Shown here in pieces: positions 1-9,900 of a stretch of DNA of 64,000 bases. The DNA comes from Dactylorhiza incarnata. Lineage: Eukaryota; Streptophyta; Magnoliopsida; Asparagales; Orchidaceae. The stretch covers positions 4,849,501-4,913,500 of the forward strand of contig JAWHQI010000170.1 of assembly GCA_033032865.1 (NCBI GenBank), in the 5' to 3' direction. How positions within the stretch are numbered: position 1 is the first letter of the stretch; every line of letters starts with the position of its first letter. Position numbers and translations under genes: made by a program. Under the pieces are notes generated by a model. The model worked only from the letters and a program-made list of their open reading frames with translations, was not told the origin of the DNA and ran no database searches.

Positions 1-3000
1 TCTTCTCCACCTCCAGTTGAGCTCGCTTGTTTAGCGAATGACCTGGAGGGTGTCGAATCTTCTCCACCTCCAGTTGAGCCTCGCTCCTGGAGGGTGTCGT
101 CTCTTCTCCACCTCCAGTTGAGCCTCGCTCCTGGAGGGTGTAGACTCTACTCCACCTCCAGTTGAGCCTCGCTCCTGGAGGGTGTAGACTCTTCTCCACC
201 TCAAGTTGAGCTCGCTTGTTTAGCGAATGGCCTGGAGGGTGTCGAATCTTCTCCACCTCCAGTTGAGCCTCGCTCCTGGAGGGTGTCGTCTCTTCTCCAC
301 CCCCAGTTTAGCTCGCTCGCCTAGCGAATGGTCTGGAGGGTGTCGAATCTTCTCCACCTCCAGTTGAGCTCGCTTGTTTAGCGAATGGCCTGGAGGGTGT
401 CGAATCTTCTCCACCTCCAGTTGAGCCTCGCTCCTGGATGGTGTTGACTCATCTCCACCCCCAGTTGAGCTCGTTCGTCTAGCGAATGGCCTGGAGGGTG
501 TCGACTCTTCTCCACCCCCAGTTGAGCTCGCTCGCCTAGCGAATGGCCTGGAGGGTGTCGAATCTTCTCCACCCCCAGTTGAGCTCGCTCGCCTAGCGAA
601 TGGCCTGGAGGGTGCCGTCTCTTCTCCACCTCCAGTTGAGCCTCGCTCCTGGAGGGTGTAGACTCTTCTCCACCTCCAGTTGAGCCTCGCTCCTGGAGGG
701 TGTAGACTCTTCTCCACCTCCAGTTGAGCCTCGCTACTGGAAGGTGTCGTCTCTTCTCCACCTCCAGTTGAGCTCGCTTGTTTAGCGAATGGCCTGGAGG
801 GTGTCGACTCTTCTCCACCTCCAGTTGAGCTCGCTTGTTTAGCGAATGGCCTGGAGGGTGTCGACTCTTCTCCACCTCCAGTTGAGCTCGCTTGTTTAGC
901 GAATGGCCTGGAGGGTGTCGAATCTTCTCCACCTCCAGTTGAGCCTCGCTCCTAGAGGGTGTCGTCTCTTCTCCACCTCCAGTTGAACCTCGCTCCTGGA
1001 GGGTGTAGACTCTTCTCCACCTCCAGTTGAGCCTCGCTCCTGGAGGGTGTAGACTCTTCTCCACCTCCAGTTGAGCCTCGCTACTGGAAGGTGTCGTCTC
1101 TTCTCCACCTCCAGTTGAGCTCGCTTGTTTAGCGAATGGCCTGGAGGGTGTCGACTCTTCTCCACCTCCAATTGAGCTCGCTTGTTTAGCGAATGGCCTG
1201 GAGGGTGTCGACTCTTCTCCACCTCCAGTTGAGCTCGCTTGTTTAGCGAATGGCCTGGAGGGTGTCGAATCTTCTCCACCTCCAGTTGAGCCTCGCTCCT
1301 GGAGGGTGTCGTCTCTTCTCCACCTCCAGTTGAGCCTCGCTCCTGGAGGGTGTAGACTCTTCTCCACCTCCAGTTGAGCCTCGCTCCTGGAGGGTGTAGA
1401 CTCTTCTCCACCTCCAGTTGAGCTCGCTTGTTTAGCGAAGGGCCTGGAGGGTGTCGAATCTTCTCCACCTCCAGTTGAGCCTCGCTCCTGGAGGGCGTCG
1501 TCTCTTCTCCACCCCCAGTTGAGCTCGCTCGCCTAGCGAATGGCCTGGAGGGTGTCGAATCTTCTCCACCTCCAGTTGAGCCTCGCTCCTGGAGGGTGTC
1601 GTCTCATCTCCACCCCCAGTTGAGCTCGCTCGTCTAGCGAATGGCCTGGAGGGTGTCGACTTTTCTCCACCACCAGTTGAGCTCGCTCGCCTAGCGAATG
1701 GCCTGGAGGGTGTCGAATCTTCTCCACCTCCAGTTGAGCCTCGCTCCTGGAGGGTGTCGTCTCTTCTCCACCTCCAGTTGAGCCTCGCTCCTGGAGGGTG
1801 TCGATTGTTCTCCACCTCCAGTTGAGCTCGCTTGTTTAGCGAATGGCCTGGAGGGTGTTTAATCTTCTCCACCTCCAGTTGAGTTCGCTCGTCTAGCGAA
1901 TGGCCTGGAGGGTGTCGACTCTTCTCCACCTCCAGTTGAGCTCGCTTGTTTAGCGAATGGCCTGGAGGGTGTCGACTCTTCTCCACCTCTAGTTGAGCTC
2001 GCTTGTTTAGCGAATGGCCTGGAGGGTGTCGAATCTTCTCCACCTCCAGTTGAGCTCGCTCGTCTAGCGAATGGCCTGGAGGGTGTCGACTCTTCTCCAC
2101 CTCCATTTGAGCTCGCTTGTTTAGCGAATGGCCTGGAGGGTGTCGAATCTTCTCCACCTCCAGTTGAGCCTCGCTCCTGGATGGTATTGACTCATCTCCA
2201 CCCCCAGTTGAGCTCGCTCGTCTAGCGAATGGCCTGGAGGGTGTCGACTCTTCTCCACCCCCAGTTGAGCTCGTTCGCCTAGCGAATGGCCTGGAGGGTG
2301 TCGAATCTTCTCCACCTCCAGTTGAGCCTCGCTCCTGGAGGGTGTCGTCTCTTCTCCACCTCCAGTTGAGCCTCGCTCCTGGAGGGTGTCGACTCTTCTC
2401 CACCTCCAGTTGAGCTCGCTTGTTTAGCGAATGGCCTGGAGGGTGTCGACTCTTCTCCACCTCCAGTTGAGCTCGCTTGTTTAGCGAATGGCCTGGAGGG
2501 TGTCGACTCTTCTCCACCTCCAGTTGAGCTCGCTTGTTTAGCGAATGGCCTGGAGGGTGTCGAATCTTCTCCACCTCCAGTTGAGCTCGCTCGTCTAGCG
2601 AATGGCCTGGAGGGTGTCGACTCTTCTCCACCTCCATTTAAGCTCGCTTGTTTAGCGAATGACCTGGAGGGTGTCGAATCTTCTCCACCTCCAGTTGAGC
2701 CTCGCTCCTGGATGGTGTTGACTCATCTCCACTCCCAGTTGAGCTCGCTCGTCTAGCGAGTGGCCTGGAGGGTGTCGACTCTTCTCCACCCCCAGTTGAG
2801 CTCGCTCGCCTAGCGAATGGCCTGGAGGGTGTCGTCTCTTCTCCACCTCCAGTTGAGCCTCGCTCCTAGAGGGTGTCGACTCTTCTCCACCTCCAGTTGA
2901 GATCGCTTGTTTAGCGAATGGCCTGGAGGGTGTTTAATCTTCTCCACCTCCAGTTGAGCTCACTCGTCTAGCGAATGGCCTGGAGGGTGTCGACTCTTCT

Positions 3001-3793
3001 CCACCTCCAGTTGAGCTCGCTTGTTTAGCGAATGGCCTGGAGGGTGTCGAATCTTCTCCACCTCCAGTTGAGCCTCGCTCCTGGAGGGTGTCGTCTCTTC
3101 TCCACCTCCAGTTGAGCCTCGCTCCTGGAGGGTGTAGACTCTTCTCCACCTCCAGTTGAACCTCGCTCCTGGAGGGTGTAGACTCTTCTCCACCTCCAGT
3201 TGAGCTCGCTTGTTTAGCGAATGGCCTGGAGGGTGTCGAATCTTCTCCACCTCCAGTTGAGCTCGCTTGTTTAGCGAATGGCCTGGAGGGTGTGTAATCT
3301 TCTCCACCTCCAGTTGAGCTCGCTGGTCTAGCGAATGGCCTGGAGGGTGTCTAATCTTCTCCACCTCCAGTTGAGCTCGCTCGTCTAGCGAATGGCCTGG
3401 AGGGTGTCGACTATTCTCCACCTCCAGTTGAGCTCGCTTGTTTAGCGAATGGCCTGGAGGGTGTCGAATCTTCTCCACCTCCAGTTGAGCTCGCTTGTTT
3501 AGTGAATGGTCTGGAGGGTGTTTAATCTTCTCCACCTCCAGTTGAGCTCGCTCGTCTAGCGAATGGCCTGGAGGGTGTCGACTCTTCTCCACCTCCAGTT
3601 GAGCTCGCTTGTTTAGAGAATGGCCTGGAGGGTGTCGAATCTTCTCCACCTCCAGTTGAGCTCGCTTGTTTAGCGAATGGCCTGGAGGGTGTTGAATCTT
3701 CTCCACCTCCAGTCGAGCCTCGCTTCTGCACGGTATCGACTCTTCTCCATCTATTTTAGTTGAACTTGCTCAGCTAGCGGAGGGCTTGAGAGG
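1..3793. repeat. Satellite array of 57-bp and 44-bp units
   Basis: The first 3.8 kb is a tandem array. The long unit is 57 bp and the short unit 44 bp; both begin with CTTCTCCACCTCCAGTTGAG and end with CTGGAGGGTGTCG plus a few variable bases. Long units carry an extra arm, TCGCT...AGCGA, in two versions (TTGTTT or TCGCC/TCGTC in the centre). Long and short units alternate irregularly. Each unit is self-complementary: CACCTCCAG near its start pairs with CTGGAGGGTG near its end, and in long units TCGCT pairs with AGCGA inside. The array decays after about 3710, with a last degenerate unit near 3745-3793. Long open frames on the minus strand exist only because 57 is a multiple of three; they are repeats of one motif and are not genes. 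The array continues beyond the left edge of the window. Confidence 0.97.
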
Positions 3794-3930
3794 GATACTG
3801 AGTGACATGTCATCCACTGCCCATCTCTCCGAACCACGGGTCCTACATTGTTTTTCCGAGCTCGTATCGAGCTCGAAAAAAGCGGGGATTGTGTATAATC
3901 CGTAATTCGTCGAGATCAGAAATACAGAAG

Positions 3931-4121
3931 ACCTCCCCCACCTGGGCGAGTACAGGAGACCTCCCCCACCTGGGCGAGTACAGAATACCTCCCCCACCTG
4001 GGCGAGTACAGGAGACCTCCCCCACCTGGGCGAGTACAGGAGACCTCCCCCACCTGGGCGAGTACAGGAGACCTCCCCCACCTGGGCGAGTACAGGAGAC
4101 CTCCCCCACCTGGGCGAGTAT
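3931..4121. repeat. 28-bp minisatellite, about seven copies
   Basis: About seven copies of a 28-bp unit beginning ACCTCCCCCACCTGGGCGAG follow one another with very few differences; the third copy starts with a variant junction (AGAATACC). Because 28 is not a multiple of three, consecutive units are read in successive frames, which leaves a 145-codon open frame (3802-4239) across the array. I see no independent sign that this frame is a gene. The array lies just upstream of an LTR-like segment, a position where plant gypsy elements of the Tat/Ogre type often carry tandem repeats. Confidence 0.95.
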
Positions 4122-4524
4122 AGATTTTCACCCCGTCAAAAGGCGGCAACGACTATCCGCAACCCATTTCAGAAGGCGGGAGCAGCTAATCGCAGTCCAT
4201 TTGGATTTGCCTATAAATAGGACCCCAAGGCACAAGTAGAAGGCACCCCCCCCTATGGTGGACGAGTATCTTGCCTGCCTCTCTTGTGCCAAGCTCAGCA
4301 TTGGCTTTAGGAGGGGAAGTTCCTATAGACTTCCGGGTATGTGGCGGGACCTACTCGCTGCAGCACGCGGGTCTTGTTTATAGGCAGGTTGGAGTGGTTT
4401 TGTATGCTGTCTAGCTTCTTATCAACTTGTCTCGCGTAGGTCGATCACTAAACGAATAGCCTTTGGTCACCCCCAAGTCTCGAACAGTTGGACCGGTATC
4501 CGGGTTCCAACACGCCATGTACAT
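4122..4524 (+). other. Possible LTR remnant with TATA box
   Basis: This stretch has no gene. It contains TATAAATA at 4213-4220, a C-rich run, and GC-mixed sequence unlike the AT-rich DNA that follows. The combination of tandem repeats upstream, a TATA box and a promoter-like segment resembles the 3' UTR plus LTR of a gypsy element. No partner LTR, primer binding site or target duplication was found, so this is a tentative reading. Confidence 0.3.
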
Positions 4525-4592
4525 GCATTTTTAGGAAAAGTGTTCAACACGAAAGTTGTAGATCTCGTGTTGAACACTTTTCCTAAAAATGC
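4525..4592. repeat. Perfect 28-bp inverted repeat with 12-nt loop
   Basis: The arms at 4525-4552 and 4565-4592 are exact reverse complements over 28 bp (left arm starts GCATTTTTAGG, right arm ends CCTAAAAATGC). They are separated by AAGTTGTAGATC. The perfect match suggests a recent duplication or a constrained hairpin. It could be a small fold-back element or the stem of an RNA hairpin; nothing nearby decides between these. Confidence 0.95.
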
Positions 4593-6100
4593 TTGGACAA
4601 GACGTATTTCCAAAAGGCGCTTAATAACTCATAAAAAAAGAGTGCGGATAGCCAAAATTATAATGCGGATAACAATCACTAGATTTTATTATAAAAAGGT
4701 TAATTATTATTATTATTATTATTATTTTGTCAGATTGGAATCATTAATCTGACATTGGGTCTGATAAATAATAATACCCCCCAAAACTATACATATTAGC
4801 TTAGCATAGGAAAATATTATAGGAATATTTTTGTGCATGCATGTTATGTTATGAAATATTAACATACAAAGAAAATTTTTGTAAATTCAAATGATAGCCG
4901 GTGCAATTTATCTGAGAAAAAAAATAAGTAATTATAGAACAGCAGGGTCAACCAGTTGACTTTCTTTTGGAATGGCTTTAGATAATTAATAAAATATAGT
5001 GCCCACCCTTTGAAAATTGGTGGAGGCTTGGAGCTCATTTTTTCTTGAATTTTACTGCCATTTAATATAATTAAAAATGGAATTGAGCTGACAATAAATA
5101 AAGATAAATTAAACACAATATCTTTTTAATATTATTTGAATCATTGCAAAAAACGAAATTTACAATGGTGGTATAGATAACAAAGAAAATATTTTACTAT
5201 AAGGTTTGGAAATTACCCCCATTTTATATCATTTCTTTTATAAAATTTTAAAATAAACTTAATTTGTGTATTTTTGTTATTTTTAAAAATACCTGTCAGC
5301 CTCTTAATTTATTTTAAAATGTATATTTGAGGAAAATTAAATGTACTGTCGCACCGGGACATGCGATTCTGAATCCCATAAAAGGGTCAGTTCATTTGAA
5401 TAGAATTGGGGGGTAGGAATTGAAATTGACTCAATTTTAATTTCCACAAGAATTGAAATTTAGCCAATTCTATTTCTATGGTTCGGCTACAAATTTTGAC
5501 TTTGTTGGCTCGGAATTGAAATTGCCAATTCTTCACACAAACCAATTGAAATTGGAATTAAGTTTCAGTTTGGCTGATCTCTGAAAAAATTTCATAACCA
5601 GATTGAGGAACTATACCTCTGTCTATCTCCAGAAACTATACCTCTGTCTATTCAAAATCAGATTGAGGCACTATAGTATTGCAAGCAGACAGAGCAAGAA
5701 AGAAGTTACTAGCACGTCCTATTTCCCAGCAATCTCCAACAGCTCTTAATCAGTTTTCAACAGCTTCATAAAAATATAGAGAGAAACGAGGATCATGATC
5801 TGAAACACGATCACTGATATGAGGAACCTAATGAACAACGCACAGGAACTGAGTGATCTACGAAATTGAGGGGTAGCGGAAAAGAGCAAGTTGCGCGATC
5901 TACTCCGGGCGACGATTGCCGACGAAACGATCTACTCGAGATGAACGTAAGGCGGCGTCGGGATCTCCTCGGGACGACAAAGGGATGTTCTCGAGAGAGC
6001 GACGAGAGTGAACGGAATCTCGAAGTCCGACCTAAAGAGAACGACGGGAGCTCGAAGACAATTAAAAAATATATGTATAATGCTTATTAATATTCCTAGA
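4593..6100. other. AT-rich intergenic DNA, no gene recognised
   Basis: The stretch contains a (TTA)n microsatellite at about 4703-4727, long AT-rich runs, and a segment at about 5390-5580 rich in GAATTGAAATT motifs that resembles the edge of a small DNA element. A short duplication of an ACTATACCTCTGTCTAT phrase lies near 5610-5655. At 5866-6090 there is a CGA-rich 74-codon open frame with highly charged predicted product and no recognisable domain. I do not call it a gene. Confidence 0.6.
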
Positions 6101-6149
6101 ATTTTTAATGGTTATCTTATTCATAACAACTTTTCGGTAAACAACAAAA

Positions 6150-6401
6150 AATCAGCCACGTCAGCAGGGCTACATTTTGCTGAGGTTTGAAACATTCTAT
6201 GCTGGGTCTTTCCATTGTCAAAGCATCACACCAGTCATCTGGGCTCCTCCCACCTCCCTGTAATTTTAACTAGGGTTTGGGTTTTTGAAGTCGCGAAAGT
6301 TCCACTTCTTCACATGAAGAAGTAGCAATACTCCATAAAGAGGAGATCCCTTCTCTCCCGCCGGCGTCGGCGGCGTCGGCTGCTGCTGCTGAAGGACCGG
6401 C
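6150..6401 (+). promoter_or_regulatory. HDA19 upstream region and 5' UTR with telo-box and site II
   Basis: Upstream of the ATG are three plant promoter-type motifs. CCACGTCA (bZIP/ABRE-like) is at 6156-6163, TGGGCT (site II type) at 6240-6245, and AACTAGGGTTT at 6268-6278 is the reverse complement of a telo-box (AAACCCTAGTT). Telo-box plus site II is a common pair in plant genes expressed in dividing cells. No convincing TATA box is seen. The final bases before the start (about 6355-6395) are rich in CGGCGTCGG and CTG triplets, typical of a GC-rich 5' UTR. The transcription start is not determined. Confidence 0.5.
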
Positions 6402-6926
6402 ATGGATGTCAGCGGGAACTCGCTGGCGTCGGGTCCGGACGGAACGAAGCGCAAGGTATGCTACTTCTACGACCCCGAGGTCGGGAACTACTACTATGGC
6501 CAAGGACACCCGATGAAGCCGCATCGGATTCGCATGACCCACGCGCTGCTCGCACACTACGGGTTATTGCAGCACATGCAGGTCTACAAGCCGAATCCGG
6601 CCCGTGAGCGTGATCTGTGCCGCTTCCACGCCGACGATTACGTCTCCTTTCTTCGCACCATCACACCGGAGACGCAGCAGGACCAAACACGCGCGCTCAA
6701 GCGCTTCAATGTTGGCGAAGACTGTCCTGTCTTCGATGGCCTCTACAATTTCTGCCAGACTTATGCGGGTGGCTCTGTGGGAGGTGCCGTGAAGCTCAAC
6801 CATGGGCACGACATTGCTGTCAACTGGGCGGGTGGTCTGCACCATGCCAAGAAGTGTGAGGCGTCCGGGTTTTGCTATGTGAACGATATTGTACTGGCCA
6901 TTCTGGAGCTCCTGAAGAAACACGAG
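6402..6926 (+). CDS. HDA19: HDA19 exon 1 (codons 1-175)
   Basis: This exon holds the first 175 codons. The start ATG opens [14 protein letters not shown], the usual HDA19 N-terminus. It includes the fold-defining N-terminal third of the deacetylase domain, the phrase [15 protein letters not shown], and the catalytic GGLHHAKK motif at residues 145-151. The exon ends ...LLKKHE followed by GTGAAG, so the intron is phase 0. The frame stays open by chance to 6965, past the splice site, but those residues do not match the family. The exon is GC-rich compared with the other six. Confidence 0.95.
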
Positions 6927-9900
6927 GTGAAGCGCAATTTTGTTTTACTTGTGCGGTGCTTTTAGCTTTTACAATTATAGGCAGATATATTGTTATGAAA
7001 ATAGGAATGTTTTAGGTGAATGCGTGGTAAAATTATGTAGGATAGATAGACGTGTGATTATAACAACTGAAAAAGGGTAGCGCTATTGAAGATAATATAG
7101 TGGAAAGTAGAAATTTGGTGGTTCATGCAACATAAGATAGTAGAATATGCATCACTAAGAAGGTGAAAAAAATGTTAGTGTGCAGATATTGGAGGCAGCA
7201 AAGTTAACATGAGTAGATGTGCAAAGTTATTTAAGAAAACAAATTTAGAATAATATGGAGAATTTGGATTCTTAAATATCAACTTGGTTGTTGGAATACA
7301 GATAAGGATGTTACTGGCGATGAAAGTAGAGTGAATTTAGATGGATTTAGGAAGGGGGTTGTTATAGCTTTTGTTAAAGGGGAGGAACAAGACCGAGGTG
7401 AACGAACAAACACATATAATGACCCTTGAGAATTGATACAAGATACTGGGAAAATGCACTTCTATTGATCAATATTGCAAAAGAATGTGTTACCCCTTCA
7501 TACATAAGATATCAAATAATAGAATCAATTAAAAGAACACAACAACAACAACAGAACCCATATAGTCCCCAATCATTGGGGGTATGGGAGGGGGAAGATT
7601 GGAAACAGACCTAACCTTTGGCACTATGCACAAAGTGGCTTCTCTCAGAGGAGAAAGACCTAACCTTTGACAATAAATGCACAAAGTGTCTGCTCACAAA
7701 GTACCACTGAAATAGTGGCCCCATATACCGTCGCGTTTGCTGCGGAATCATCCCCTCAAATCAAAGCCAAAGACATCAGAGAGGGCAGACCCAAGAATTC
7801 ATTTTGATTTATGTGCACATAACCATGCTTCCTTCATTCAACATCCAGAGCATTGGTGAAGCACATTAATTGTTATCTTGATAGAACATAACAAATTTTT
7901 TGTATGGTGTTTGGATCTAAATAGAAGTTGTTGTCCAACTAGAGGGTTGTTATGTGAATTGTTATCTTGATATTTTGTGAGGAGTTACACCCTTCATTGA
8001 ACCATTCTGATATTAACAAAAAGACACATGCTTTTGAGCTTTTTGAGTAGTCATATGTATGAATATGCCTCAATGGAGTAGCAACACGACTTCCAAGTTA
8101 CTGCATTTTATTAATGAGCGTTAGAGTCATGTGTTGTTGAATGTGACTCATTTTACTCCGAGCTGCCCTTAAAATTGATGGTGTTGACCATGCATGTGGT
8201 TGATTCACTATATTCAAGGAAGTTGTAGTTGACACTTTACTCCGATTATGAATTACAATGAGTATCCGGTTGATGTGTGAGGCTTTTATAATTCTCAATT
8301 TTTGTCGTCGAGGGCTGGACGACATCATGCGCAACCCCATCCATCTAATCGACCTCCCTCCGTCGATCATGTGCAACCCTGTCCATCTCTTTGACCTCTT
8401 GCAAGCCTCGTCAACGCACTGTGCAATCATGTCGGCGACCCACCCTACCTGCTTCTTCTTCCTTCACTCCAGTCGCAGTAACTGACATGCTTCATCGTCG
8501 TTCTCTCCCATCGAGCCGCCAAGCTTCTATATCGAGCCACCTTCTATCTCCTTCGAGCCCCACACCAACAGTCTACCTCCCTCGAGCAGCATGCCTATGT
8601 TATAGGGTTTCATTCCAAAGGTAGCGGCTCCCCATCACTTATTAATTACTTAATTAATTATTAATTCAAGTAATTATTTTGACATGAAATGCCGCAGAAC
8701 AAATTGCTCTTCACTCGATGTTATTGGAGATGTCGACGCCATATCAATTCTCTCTTTCGCGCCTCTCCTCCAGCATTGATAGATTCGTAATGTCTCGACA
8801 CTTCGTGGAGCCGATCCCACTAGAGCAATCGTCTCTCCAACCACCACTCAAAGAAGCTCCGCCAATTTCCACAGTTCTCGTCGGCGTCGGCGCCCCACCA
8901 TCGCCTCCGATTATTCCCATACCGCAGTTCACGCAATAGTCACCATCACCAATAGTCCCTGTCGATGCCATCCAGTGCCCTCCACTCTAGCCACCAAGCT
9001 TGTAGATGTCGGCCGACATGTCCGACATGTCGGCCGACATGTCATTTTTGAGAGGAAATCGCAACGTTAGCGACACAAATGGAAAAAATGGCGTTTTCTA
9101 TTATGGCGGCCGACATGTCGGACATGTCGGCGGGTTATGGCGGGTTATGGCGGGTTATGGCGGCCATTAGAAATTAATAAGTTATTTTATTAAATTTTAT
9201 AATTAAATCCGTTTTTATTATATACTTATATAGTTATACTACATTTGCCCCTCACGACGACTCCTCATCTCCCTCGCGTCCTCACGACGCTCTGGGCTCT
9301 TGTCTTCTTCACTTGCCCTAATCTCTGCCTCTGACTCTCGTCTTATTCGCAGCTCTCTTTTGGTTACACTTCGACATTTTGAAAGTATGCAACATTTTTT
9401 ATTTATTACAAACTGATTAAACATTTGTTAGTAGTTTCATTTTCTAATATGAATTTTAGTGTATACTTCATTAAATAAAATAATTACCATCTAATTAAAA
9501 AATATTATGATATATAATATATATATAATATTACAATCCGACATTTTGAAATGTCCCCGATATATCCCCGCAATCCGACATCCGACATAAAAAACCCAAA
9601 CCGACATGAGCCCGACATCCGACATCTGCAAGCTTGCTAGCCACCTATGTCGCCGGCCCCTCTTGAGCCATTCCTTCCGCCGATCACCCCCCTAGTCGCC
9701 GCCGCTTTCGATCACTGCAACTCACATTCAACAAGGGCCTCTATCGCCCTCAACTATCCGCAACCATCAGACACACTCGCCCTAACTCCAAATATTATGT
9801 ACGACCGTCTCTCCTCAGCAAGCGCCCCTACCACGTCAAATCCTTGTAGTCTTTTGTGATATCTGTGAGCGTTATGACCTTTTGCGACTTGATGCAGCCT

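Noticed and set aside
1..3731. Several long minus-strand open frames (up to 401 codons)
   Set aside because: They are translations of the 57/44-bp satellite in overlapping frames, have no independent codon signal, and no promoter or domain.
1..4121. CRISPR-like appearance of regular repeats
   Set aside because: There are no unique spacers; units are directly adjacent, and the DNA is plant nuclear.
3802..4239. 145-codon open frame over the 28-bp array
   Set aside because: The repeat cycles through all three frames, and open frames exist on both strands for the same reason.
6604..6923. Open frames overlapping HDA19 exon 1 on both strands
   Set aside because: They are shadows of the GC-rich exon; the deacetylase frame is the one that matches a known family.
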